Assembly: GCA_020024815.1 (NCBI GenBank)
Contig: JAHHTE010000033.1
Location: 1 to 15,494, forward strand
Direction of reading: 5' to 3'
DNA length: 15,494 bases
From: Mailhella sp.
GTDB lineage: Bacteria; Desulfobacterota; Desulfovibrionia; Desulfovibrionales; Desulfovibrionaceae
Part shown: piece by piece, positions 1 through 7,628 of the stretch
How the letters are laid out: each line of letters begins with the position of its first letter
Numbering within the stretch: the first letter of the stretch is position 1
Made by a program: the position numbers and the translations under genes
The notes under the pieces: generated by a model
Databases searched by the model: none
Told to the model about the DNA's origin: nothing
The model's input: the letters and a program-made list of their open reading frames with translations, nothing else

Positions 1-2
1 AT

Positions 3-1511
3 AATAAAGAAATTACAATAAATTACACTAACTTTCCACAAAATGCATTAGGACACTTAATTTTTACACATTCTGCACTTACTCCACGACCTCTTTGCAC
101 TGGTATTGGAAAATGTGGACGTTGCAAAGTAAAATATCTTACAAACATTCCCCTATTAACAGAACTTGAAAAAACACTTTTATCTCAACAAGAACAAGAA
201 AATAATATACGTTTAGCTTGCAAACATGAATTACAAGACAATACAATTTTTGAAATTTATGATGATTTACATAAAAATTCAACACAATTAATATTAGATA
301 TAGATCCTATTCAAACAACAATTCACTGCAATTTATTTATAGATCTAGGAACAACTTCAATTCAATGGGAAGTTGCAAACAAAGAAAAAACCTATGTAAC
401 TGGTCAAATCCTTAATCCACAAATGATTGCTGGTGCTGATGTTATGGCACGCTTATATTATGTAAATTTTATTGAAAAAAAACAAAAAAGCTTATTACAA
501 GAATGTGTTCTTGAATATATAAAAAAATTACTTAGTGCATTACAACATAAAAATATTATTATTGATGAAATTCTTATTGGAGCAAACCCTGCTATGACAG
601 CTATTTTCTTAGGTAAAGAAAGTAGTAAACTCATGCAAGCCCCTTATCAATTAGTAAATAAAGGTAATAATTATACTAAGATAGATAACTTACCTCCTAT
701 CTATACCCCTCCACAACTTAGTGCATTTATTGGAGCTGATGCTTGTGCTGGTTTTGCTTATATTTTAGCTAACTATCCTAATTTACAAAATTTTATTTTA
801 GCAGATTTAGGTACAAATGGAGAATTTATTTTTTATACCCAACAAAAAAATTATGCTGCAAGTATCCCTTTAGGACCAGCTCTTGAAGGAGTTGGAATGC
901 GTTGCGGAGGAGCTGTTCATGGAAAAGGAGAAAACATTATTCTTGATTTTAGCTTAAGCCCATTTGGATTGAGTTATACATGTAAAGGAACACCGCAATT
1001 TATTTGCGGAGCAGCATATCTTAATCTTATAAATATTCTTCTTTCTGTCCAACTTATTGATAGGCAAGGATTTTTTATTGATAGCATTTCACCATTAGCA
1101 AAAAAAATTCAACAAAAAATCAAAGTTGAAAACAATGAAAAACGCCTTTACGTAACAGAAAATCTTTATATTTGTGCAGAAGATATTGAAAATATATTAA
1201 AAGTAAAAGCTGCTTTTTCTTCTGCTATTGAAATTTTTATGGAACATAATCAAATAGAAAATATTTTTCTTTCAGGTTCTCTAAGTCAATATATTCCATT
1301 AACAACCTTAGAAAATTTAGGTTTTCTTCCTAAAACAAGTAAAAATAAAACACAAATTTTAGGAAATACTTCATTAAAAGGTTTAATAGAAATAAAAAAC
1401 AACCCAAAGATTTTAACACAACTTATTGATAATATAGAAAAAACACAAATAATTGATTTAACTAACCAAGAAGAGTATAATATTCGCTATATTGAAAATA
1501 TGCATTTTTAA
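3..1511 (+). CDS. RACo-like ASKHA/ferredoxin protein, reductive activator of corrinoid proteins (5'-partial)
   Basis: The reading frame is open from base 3, so the gene starts upstream of the window; the first ATG, at 423, is internal. Counting from the first visible codon, residues 32-73 carry a [2Fe-2S] ferredoxin signature: C32-x5-C38-x2-C41 and C73 in RLAC. The actin-like ATPase half follows, with phosphate motif DLGTT (114-118), a second DLGTNGEF (268-275), GPALEG (291-296) and an adenosine-type motif FLSG (422-425). This is the architecture of the RACo/RamA family (DUF4445), which uses ATP and low-potential electrons to re-reduce inactive Co(II) corrinoid proteins to Co(I). The 502 visible residues are somewhat short of the family's usual 550-650; the N-terminal ferredoxin strand is nearly complete, so few residues seem lost. 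No corrinoid methyltransferase is visible nearby, so the partner is unknown. The next gene starts 11 bases downstream, suggesting co-transcription. Confidence 0.85.
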   Translation, partial: NKEITINYTNFPQNALGHLIFTHSALTPRPLCTGIGKCGRCKVKYLTNIPLLTELEKTLLSQQEQENNIRLACKHELQDNTIFEIYDDLHKNSTQLILDIDPIQTTIHCNLFIDLGTTSIQWEVANKEKTYVTGQILNPQMIAGADVMARLYYVNFIEKKQKSLLQECVLEYIKKLLSALQHKNIIIDEILIGANPAMTAIFLGKESSKLMQAPYQLVNKGNNYTKIDNLPPIYTPPQLSAFIGADACAGFAYILANYPNLQNFILADLGTNGEFIFYTQQKNYAASIPLGPALEGVGMRCGGAVHGKGENIILDFSLSPFGLSYTCKGTPQFICGAAYLNLINILLSVQLIDRQGFFIDSISPLAKKIQQKIKVENNEKRLYVTENLYICAEDIENILKVKAAFSSAIEIFMEHNQIENIFLSGSLSQYIPLTTLENLGFLPKTSKNKTQILGNTSLKGLIEIKNNPKILTQLIDNIEKTQIIDLTNQEEYNIRYIENMHF

Positions 1512-1522
1512 AAGTAGGTTAT

Positions 1523-2935
1523 ATGCAAAAAGAACTTTTTACAGAATTTGATACATTTACCCAAAAAGGATTAAATGCCATTTATCCTTTATTGGATACT
1601 CTTATTCCTATGAAAGCAAGCCATAAAAAAGAACTTCCTTATGCTTGCAAAGATTTATCAGAATATCTCACTGTTGATAGAGAATTTTTATCTCGTCCTT
1701 ACTGGACAAGTCCAAGACTTTTATCAGCGTATTTTCATTTTTTTATGATGTGGAACTTAATACGCTTATGTAAACTTTTTCCGTCCCTTAATTTTGGAAC
1801 AATACCAAAAGAAGCTACTTTTGTAGATTTAGGATCAGGACCTTTAACTCTTCCTCTTGCTTTATGGTTATCACGAAAAGATTTACGAGATAAAAAAATT
1901 ACTTTTATTTGCTGTGATGTTGCACCACAACCTTTACAAATAGGCAAAACACTTTTTGAAGAATTACGTAACACCCTTGACCCTCAATCTCAATGGCAAA
2001 TTAAAATTTTACGTAGTCCAAATCATAAAGTTTTTCGTCAATTACATGAAAAACCTTTTCTTGTTACTATGGGTAATGTATTAAATGAAGGTGATGAAAA
2101 GAAAAAAATATCAACACATGAACAAATTAGTCAAATTTTTTCTCAAGCATCACAAGTACTACAAGATAATGGTAAAATTTTTGTAGTTGAACCTGGTACA
2201 CGACAAGGAGCAAGAATGATACAAATCTTACGCTCTCTTGTAACAGAACAAAGTCTTGATGATGATTTTGAAAATGATTTTGAAGACGAAAATACATATT
2301 CACAAAATTTCACAGAAGATTTTCTTTCAGAAGAAGCTCCATTTAAAATTTTAAGCCCCTGTCCTCAAGGAATTGATTGTCCTTTATCCAATAAAAACTG
2401 TAATAAACAAAATGCATGGTGTCATTTCAACGCAAAGGCAACATATATACCTAAAAATCTTAAACTCTTATCCCAAAAAGCAGGATTAGATAAAGATTCA
2501 ATTAGTCTTTCTTATCTTTTTCTTGCAAAAAGCCAAGAAGCAGAAAAAATACTAAAAAGTGATACAAGCTTTCAAAAAGCACGTATTATTTCTGATGCTT
2601 TTGTTGTTCCACGTTTTAAAGGCAGAGCCAGATATGCTTGCCATGAAAAAGGACTTCTCCTTATTTTGGATAGTGCAAAATACGCAACAGGTATGCTTTG
2701 TGATGTTGAATTTCCTCAAAAAATTGAAAGAGACATAAAATCTAAAGCATTATTTGCTTGGATAAAAACCAATAACCAACAAACAATACGAGATTTTTTA
2801 GAAACTGAAAAACAATTTTCACTTGATAAACAAGAAAATAAAATCAATAAAAAGAAAATAGAAAAAGAATCTAAAAAGAATTTTCCAAGTAAACGATATA
2901 CGGAAAAAGAATATTTTAAGCCTAAAAAGAAATAA
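1523..2935 (+). CDS. Rsm22-family small ribosomal subunit methyltransferase-like protein
   Basis: A 470-residue protein of the Rsm22/METTL17 family, SAM-binding proteins associated with assembly of the small ribosomal subunit. The SAM-binding glycine motif FVDLGSGPL lies at residues 100-108. The post-motif VVEPGTRQGAR (221-231) is typical of Rsm22 proteins. Four cysteines, C280-x5-C286-x6-C293-x6-C300 followed by HF, match the cysteine cluster that holds an Fe-S cluster in METTL17. GRARYAC (367-373) is another family hallmark. Unusual local features are an acidic insert at 246-256 (DDDFENDFEDE) and a lysine-rich tail from about 440, which would suit rRNA contact. The ATG at 1523 lies 11 bases after the RACo stop, behind a weak AGTAGG site. 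The methyl acceptor cannot be told from sequence, and catalysis is not certain in this family. Confidence 0.82.
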   Translation: MQKELFTEFDTFTQKGLNAIYPLLDTLIPMKASHKKELPYACKDLSEYLTVDREFLSRPYWTSPRLLSAYFHFFMMWNLIRLCKLFPSLNFGTIPKEATFVDLGSGPLTLPLALWLSRKDLRDKKITFICCDVAPQPLQIGKTLFEELRNTLDPQSQWQIKILRSPNHKVFRQLHEKPFLVTMGNVLNEGDEKKKISTHEQISQIFSQASQVLQDNGKIFVVEPGTRQGARMIQILRSLVTEQSLDDDFENDFEDENTYSQNFTEDFLSEEAPFKILSPCPQGIDCPLSNKNCNKQNAWCHFNAKATYIPKNLKLLSQKAGLDKDSISLSYLFLAKSQEAEKILKSDTSFQKARIISDAFVVPRFKGRARYACHEKGLLLILDSAKYATGMLCDVEFPQKIERDIKSKALFAWIKTNNQQTIRDFLETEKQFSLDKQENKINKKKIEKESKKNFPSKRYTEKEYFKPKKK

Positions 2936-2938
2936 AAC

Positions 2939-2966
2939 TAGACTTATTCAAAAATTCATTTATACT
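2939..2966 (+). promoter_or_regulatory. possible sigma70 promoter for the glutaredoxin-FTR pair
   Basis: TAGACT (2939-2944; 4 of 6 matches to TTGACA) is separated by 16 bases from TATACT (2961-2966; 5 of 6 matches to TATAAT). It sits in the 74-base gap before the glutaredoxin GTG. The background is very AT-rich, so chance matches are expected. Confidence 0.3.
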
Positions 2967-3009
2967 ATTATAAAGAAGTAAATTTTTAACTTAACAAAAA
3001 GGATTACTT

Positions 3010-3429
3010 GTGACTGCAAATATTCTACTTGTCTTTGTTGCTTTTGCTCTTATAATTATTGGTTTTGTTTACTTTAAAAGTAAATCAAATGACCAAGATA
3101 TACCTGTTGAAGAACTTTTAAAAAAGCTCTCACAAGAAGAGCAAACGCTTTATCAAATGGCACTCAAACCAGAAAATGTGCCTAATACGTTTATTTATGC
3201 TCTTTCTACTTGTAATCACTGCAAAAAAACAAGGGCTTTTTTAGATGAACATAATATACCATACACGATTATCTATATAGATACATATCCAAAACCAATC
3301 TATAAGATCTTGTTGGATAAATTAAAAATTTATAATCCACGTGGTTCTTATCCTACGATACGTCTTGCAACAGGGCAAATTATTACAGGATTTAGAGAAA
3401 ACGCTCTAAGGGAGGCATTAATTAAATGA
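3010..3429 (+). CDS. membrane-anchored glutaredoxin-like protein
   Basis: A 139-residue protein starting with GTG behind a clear AAAAAGGA site (2996-3003) with six bases of spacing. Residues 3-22 are a hydrophobic helix followed by lysines 23 and 25, which by the positive-inside rule leaves the rest in the cytoplasm. A thioredoxin-fold domain begins near residue 59 (FIYALSTC). Its redox motif is C68-N-H-C71, and a cis-proline position is visible in GSYPTIRL (P115), followed by ITGF as in glutaredoxins. It should catalyse dithiol-disulfide exchange close to the membrane. The stop codon overlaps the start of the FTR-like gene (ATGA), so the two are translationally coupled and probably work as a pair, with the FTR protein as the electron donor (inference). 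The hydrophobic helix could instead be an uncleaved export signal, which would place the domain outside. Confidence 0.85.
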   Translation: MTANILLVFVAFALIIIGFVYFKSKSNDQDIPVEELLKKLSQEEQTLYQMALKPENVPNTFIYALSTCNHCKKTRAFLDEHNIPYTIIYIDTYPKPIYKILLDKLKIYNPRGSYPTIRLATGQIITGFRENALREALIK

Positions 3430-3734
3430 CCACTGAAGAGCTTTATCAAACATTTAAAAAAGAAGAAGAAAAAGGATACTATCTTCATAAAAATTATGAA
3501 CATTGTATGGAAACCATACAAGGTCTAGTTGATAATTATAATAATTACGGTTACTTAAACTGTCCATGTCGGTTAGCTAATAATGATGCTGAAATAGACA
3601 AACATATTATATGTCCTTGTGTTTATAGAAATATTGATGTTAAAGAATTTGGAGCCTGTTATTGCCATTTATTTGTGAGTGAAGAACACAAAGATGACGA
3701 GAATTTTTTCCCAGAAATTGATGATAGACATTAA
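3426..3734 (+). CDS. ferredoxin:thioredoxin reductase catalytic (beta) subunit-like protein
   Basis: A 102-residue protein with the three paired-cysteine motifs of the FTR catalytic chain: C46-P-C48, C63-P-C65 and C78-Y-C80. By alignment with the plant/cyanobacterial enzyme, C46, C63, C65 and C78 should hold the [4Fe-4S] cluster, and C48-C80 should form the redox-active disulfide. FTR takes one electron at a time from ferredoxin and reduces a thioredoxin-like partner. Spacing between the motifs (14 and 12 residues) differs from the cyanobacterial 16 and 8, but resembles stand-alone archaeal and deltaproteobacterial forms. No variable (alpha) subunit is encoded in the window. Translation starts at the ATGA overlap with the glutaredoxin gene, behind an AAGGGAGG site (3408-3415). 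The tight coupling points to the adjacent glutaredoxin as its substrate (inference). Confidence 0.87.
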   Translation: MTTEELYQTFKKEEEKGYYLHKNYEHCMETIQGLVDNYNNYGYLNCPCRLANNDAEIDKHIICPCVYRNIDVKEFGACYCHLFVSEEHKDDENFFPEIDDRH

Positions 3735-3790
3735 AATTCTTCTTTGTAATTAATCAATTTTCAAAAAAACTATTTACTCATAAAAAGATA

Positions 3791-3818
3791 AAAACAGCTA
3801 CAACTAGCTGTTTTTTTT
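3791..3818 (+). terminator. Rho-independent terminator after the FTR gene
   Basis: A perfect 10-bp stem, AAAACAGCTA (3791-3800) with TAGCTGTTTT (3805-3814), closes a CAAC tetraloop and runs into eight T residues (3811-3818). It lies 57 bases after the FTR stop and separates that pair from the acc operon. Confidence 0.85.
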
Positions 3819-3852
3819 ATTTTAAAAATTTTTATGTTTTAGTATAAATTAT

Positions 3853-3880
3853 TTGCAAATTTTTATTTTTTACGTATAAT
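3853..3880 (+). promoter_or_regulatory. candidate sigma70 promoter of the acc operon
   Basis: TTGCAA (3853-3858) and a perfect TATAAT (3875-3880) are separated by 16 bases, downstream of the preceding terminator and 69 bases before the biotin carboxylase start. This is the best promoter match in the gap, and a new transcript is needed here because of the terminator at 3791-3818. Confidence 0.45.
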
Positions 3881-3935
3881 TGAAAAACCTTTGATACAAA
3901 ATATCTTTCAAAGAAAATTTATTTTTTAATACTGT

Positions 3936-3942
3936 AAAAGGA
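3936..3942 (+). promoter_or_regulatory. ribosome binding site deciding the GTG start of the biotin carboxylase
   Basis: AAAAGGA lies seven bases before the GTG at 3950. It supports this non-ATG start, and no in-frame ATG occurs close by. Confidence 0.65.
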
Positions 3943-3949
3943 TTTTTCA

Positions 3950-5374
3950 GTGGGAAAAGAACATAAAGTCCTCGTTACCAATAGAGGAGAAATTGCAGTA
4001 CGTATTATTCAAGCGTGTTGTAAGTTAGGAATTAAATTTGTAGCGGTTTACACTGCTGAAGATATACATTCAGGACACGTAACCCTTGCAAAAGAATTAG
4101 GAGATGATAAAAGCCTTTATTGCATTAGCTCCTACCATGATGCAAATGAACTTCTTAGTGTAGCAGATGCTGCCAATGCAACAGCAATTCACCCAGGTTA
4201 TGGATTTTTTGCAGAAGATTTTCGCTTTGCAAGACGTGTTGCAGAAAGAAATAGACCTCTTATTTTCTTAGGACCATCTTGGCGAGTTATCCGTGAACTT
4301 GGTGATAAAATCAATACAAAACGTATTGCACGTAGTCTTAATGTTCCAACTGTTCCTGGTTCTGATAAACCAATATATGATGAAAGTGAAGCAGAAAAAA
4401 TTGCTCGTACTCTTTTTGAATTTCAAATCCAACAAGGTGTAGAAAAACCTCTTGTTCTTGTAAAAGCCTCTGCTGGTGGTGGAGGAATGGGCATTGAAGA
4501 AATTCATGATATAGATTTATTCCGTTCCGTTTATAGAAGAATTAGAAACTATGCAATGCGTCAATTTAAAGATGACGGTGTACTCATTGAACAAAGAATA
4601 AAAAATTTCAACCATTTAGAAGTACAAATCCTTTCTGATAGATCAGGAAAAAATCCTGTCCATTTTGGAACAAGAAACTGCTCTATTCAGTCAACAGGTT
4701 TACAAAAACGTATTGAAATTGCTCCTGGTTTTGATCCAAGCACAATAAATTATTCTTTCAATGCTGAAAAAGTAATGAATGATATTATTGAACATTCACT
4801 TACCTTAGCACGTGAAGTGAATTATGATAGTGTTGGAACATGGGAATGGATAGTTACCAAAGAAGGAAATCCTTTCCTCATGGAAGTAAACACTCGTATT
4901 CAAGTTGAAAATGGTGTTTCTGCTGCTATTTCAAGAATTCATGGCAAAAAAGGTGTTGACCTTATTGCTGAACAAATCAGAACTGGACTTGGTGAACCTT
5001 TAGGCTATACCCAAAAAGATATTACTTTTGAAGGTATTGGTATTGAATACCGTATTATTGCAGAAGATACTGAAAATAATTTTACCCCTTGGGTTGGTGA
5101 TATTGACAATTTTAGTTATGAAAAAACTCCATGGCTTTCAATGCATACCCATTTACCTAAAATGTCAAAAGATAATCCTTATACCATTCCAACAGAATTT
5201 GACCCTAACCTTGCTCTTGGTATTGTTTGGGGAAGTAATATTGAAGAAGTTAAAAGTCGTGGTAAAGAATTTTTAAATTCATTAAAAATTACAGGTAGTA
5301 ATGGACAAGGTGAAAACCTTAAATCTAATATTCCTTTCCTTTATAATAATACAGACCGTATTTTAAAGTTTTAA
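3950..5374 (+). CDS. accC: acetyl-CoA carboxylase, biotin carboxylase subunit (divergent)
   Basis: A 474-residue ATP-grasp biotin carboxylase (E. coli AccC has 449) that carboxylates biotin on the carrier protein using ATP and bicarbonate. The N-terminal domain opens with VLVTNRGEIAVRI and HPGYGF (81-86). The ATP-grasp residues are present: K120, K172, glycine loop GGGGMG (176-181), H222, K253, E299, E312, R316, Q318, E320 and R368, corresponding to E. coli K116, K159, H209, K238, E276, E288, R292, Q294, E296 and R338. Two departures stand out. The near-universal RRH tripeptide between CSxQ and QK is replaced by STGL (248-251), one residue longer, and the histidine after QVE is N321. The C-terminal region (375-430) is also atypical. 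It starts with GTG and heads the operon. A different acyl-CoA carboxylase is possible, but the fused CT downstream resembles AccA and AccD. Confidence 0.85.
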   Translation: MGKEHKVLVTNRGEIAVRIIQACCKLGIKFVAVYTAEDIHSGHVTLAKELGDDKSLYCISSYHDANELLSVADAANATAIHPGYGFFAEDFRFARRVAERNRPLIFLGPSWRVIRELGDKINTKRIARSLNVPTVPGSDKPIYDESEAEKIARTLFEFQIQQGVEKPLVLVKASAGGGGMGIEEIHDIDLFRSVYRRIRNYAMRQFKDDGVLIEQRIKNFNHLEVQILSDRSGKNPVHFGTRNCSIQSTGLQKRIEIAPGFDPSTINYSFNAEKVMNDIIEHSLTLAREVNYDSVGTWEWIVTKEGNPFLMEVNTRIQVENGVSAAISRIHGKKGVDLIAEQIRTGLGEPLGYTQKDITFEGIGIEYRIIAEDTENNFTPWVGDIDNFSYEKTPWLSMHTHLPKMSKDNPYTIPTEFDPNLALGIVWGSNIEEVKSRGKEFLNSLKITGSNGQGENLKSNIPFLYNNTDRILKF

Positions 5375-5386
5375 TGAGTAAATACT

Positions 5387-7621
5387 ATGGAATTGGCAAA
5401 AAAAACAAAACAACTCACTGATAGATTAAATTATATTCGTGAAATTTTTGGTGGAAAACACCAAGAAGATATAATGCTTTTAGAATCTCGTTTAGAAGAA
5501 TTTAAAAATAATACTTCTACAAATTTTGAAGAAGCATTAACTTCTTTAGAAGATTTATTTTCTTTTATTGAAAAAAAATTAGAAGAAAAACTTACTCCAA
5601 TGGATAAAGTACGCATTGTCCGTCATCCTCAACGTATATGTCTTAAAGATATTCTTGAAAACGTATATGATAACTATACAGAAATTGGAGGACAAGACGA
5701 ACATACTAACGACCCAGCTGTACTTATTGCAAGAGCTTATATTACTCGTCGTCATGGAAGAAAAACCTATAATCAATCTGTTATGGTTATTGGGCATGAA
5801 AAAGGACATGGCGAAGAATTTAGAAATGGTGGTTCTGCTAAACCTTGGGGTAATGCTAAAGCTCTCCATTATATGCATGTAGCTGAAACAGAAGGAATTC
5901 CTGTTCATTCCTATATTTTTACACCAGGCGGAGATCCTGTTGAAGAATATCCTGGTGCAGCACAACAAATTGCTAAAAATATTTATGAAATGGCAGGATT
6001 ATCTGTTCCTGTTATTTCTATGATTTCCGAAGGTGGATCAGGTGGAGCTGAAGCTTTTGGTTTAGCAGATAAAAGACTTATGCTTTCACATGGTTATTAC
6101 TCTGTTATCTCTCCTGAAGGTGCTGCTGCTATTGAAGGAAGATTAAAGCGTGGTGAACGATCAAGTCCTGAACTTATTGAACAATGTGCAAAAAATCTCC
6201 ACCTAACAGCACAAGACAACTTAGCTTTTGGCTATATTGATAAAATCATTCAAGAACCATTATTAGGTGCTAGACCTTATCATTACGATTTCTTTAGAAC
6301 ATTACGTCAAGAAATTATTCGTGCAACAGATGAAGTCATTCTTAGTGTTTACGGTTTATCATTACGCAAAATTGGTAAATTACGCCGTTTACAAGATCCT
6401 GAAACCAATTTAGATGAAACATATATTCGTTGGCATATTAGAAGATCAAAACGTTCTGATTTAATTGAAAACCGCCAAAATAAATTTTTACGTATGTCTA
6501 AAAAATCCTATGTTAATAGACAAAATTTACTTGGTGCTTTAACTGAAACTTGGTCAGAACAATGGCGTGAAGTATATAATCGTCTTGTTTATGATTTTTA
6601 CCATAAACAACGCAAAAATTATAAAAATTTCCTTGAAGAAATTGAAGCTGATTGGCTTGCTTTCAAAGAAAAATCTTCTAAACCATTTAAAAATGCTTAT
6701 AATAAAGTTCGCCGTATTGACCCAGCTGCTCAAGAAGAATTAACAACTCTTTCTAAATGGGATGATGCTGACGGAAGAAATAGTAATTGGAAATGGATTA
6801 GTCCAAGAGCAAAAGAAGACAGAGCTATTACTTGTACTAATAGTGCTATTCATGGCTGTGTAGACCTTTGGGCTCCAGATCTTTACAATGAATTTGCAGG
6901 GGTTTGTACTAACTGTGGACACCATTTTCCTATGGAATATCAATGGTTCATGTATAACTGTTTTGATGAAAATTCCATTTATGAATTCAATAATGAATGG
7001 GAAGCAGGCAATCCTCTTAACTTTCCAACTCTTGATGAACGATTAGAAGAAGCAAGAAAAAAAACAAATTTGCGTTCATCTTGTATCACTTATGAAGCTC
7101 GCATAGATGATATGAAATGTGTTGTTGCTATTTTAGCTGCTCCTTTTAGAGGTGGTTCTGTTGGTGCAGCAGAGGGAGCTAAACTTATTTCAGCTATTGA
7201 TAGAGCACGTCGTAAACGTTACCCTCTTATTATTTATTCACATGGAACAGCAGGTATCCGTATTCAAGAAGGAACACACGGTGTAATTCAAATGCCCCGT
7301 GTAACCATTGCAATACGCCGTTATCTTAGAGCTGGTGGTTTATACCTTGTACTTTATGATACCAATAGTTTTGGTGGACCTGTTGCAAGTTTCTTAGGTT
7401 GTGCGCACTATCAATTTGCTATGCGTTCTTCTAATATTGGATTTGCTGGTCCTGGAGTTATTAAAAATACAACTGGTATTGATGTTCCACCTGATCACCA
7501 TAATTGTTATAAAGCTCTTTCTCGTGGACACATTCAAGGTGTTTGGGATAGACGTGATACTCGCACCAACCTAAAACAAGCATTACTCACCATGGGTGGA
7601 CGTAATCTCTATTATAGATAG
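5387..7621 (+). CDS. acetyl-CoA carboxylase carboxyltransferase, fused alpha and beta domains
   Basis: A 744-residue carboxyltransferase that moves the carboxyl group from carboxybiotin to acetyl-CoA, giving malonyl-CoA. Residues 1-310 are AccA-like: an N-terminal coiled segment, RHPQR (79-83), MVIGHEKG (133-140), the oxyanion loop EGGSGG (215-220), YSVISPEG (238-245) and LTAQD (273-277). Residues 311-475 form a basic linker. Residues 480-740 are AccD-like: a zinc-ribbon with C483-x7-C491-x15-C507-x2-C510, HGTAGIRIQEG (619-629), FGGPVASF (662-669) and IGFAGPGVI (684-692). The first zinc pair is spaced by seven residues rather than the usual two. Alpha comes before beta, the reverse of fused actinobacterial or PCCB-type enzymes. 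The start is 12 bases after the biotin carboxylase stop. One polypeptide would enforce the 1:1 ratio that separate AccA and AccD must regulate. Confidence 0.9.
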   Translation: MELAKKTKQLTDRLNYIREIFGGKHQEDIMLLESRLEEFKNNTSTNFEEALTSLEDLFSFIEKKLEEKLTPMDKVRIVRHPQRICLKDILENVYDNYTEIGGQDEHTNDPAVLIARAYITRRHGRKTYNQSVMVIGHEKGHGEEFRNGGSAKPWGNAKALHYMHVAETEGIPVHSYIFTPGGDPVEEYPGAAQQIAKNIYEMAGLSVPVISMISEGGSGGAEAFGLADKRLMLSHGYYSVISPEGAAAIEGRLKRGERSSPELIEQCAKNLHLTAQDNLAFGYIDKIIQEPLLGARPYHYDFFRTLRQEIIRATDEVILSVYGLSLRKIGKLRRLQDPETNLDETYIRWHIRRSKRSDLIENRQNKFLRMSKKSYVNRQNLLGALTETWSEQWREVYNRLVYDFYHKQRKNYKNFLEEIEADWLAFKEKSSKPFKNAYNKVRRIDPAAQEELTTLSKWDDADGRNSNWKWISPRAKEDRAITCTNSAIHGCVDLWAPDLYNEFAGVCTNCGHHFPMEYQWFMYNCFDENSIYEFNNEWEAGNPLNFPTLDERLEEARKKTNLRSSCITYEARIDDMKCVVAILAAPFRGGSVGAAEGAKLISAIDRARRKRYPLIIYSHGTAGIRIQEGTHGVIQMPRVTIAIRRYLRAGGLYLVLYDTNSFGGPVASFLGCAHYQFAMRSSNIGFAGPGVIKNTTGIDVPPDHHNCYKALSRGHIQGVWDRRDTRTNLKQALLTMGGRNLYYR

Positions 7622-7628
7622 GTAATAT

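Noticed and set aside
423..425. ATG as the start of the RACo-like protein
   Set aside because: The frame continues open to base 3 and encodes the ferredoxin cysteines and the DLGTT motif, so this Met is internal.
4268..5276. Open frames at 4268-4507 (-) and 5028-5276 (+) as genes
   Set aside because: Both lie wholly inside the biotin carboxylase gene, whose residues are conserved; the alternatives show no recognisable protein features.
5431..6943. Minus-strand and alternate-frame openings across the carboxyltransferase gene
   Set aside because: They are shadows of a well-conserved coding sequence and have low-complexity translations.
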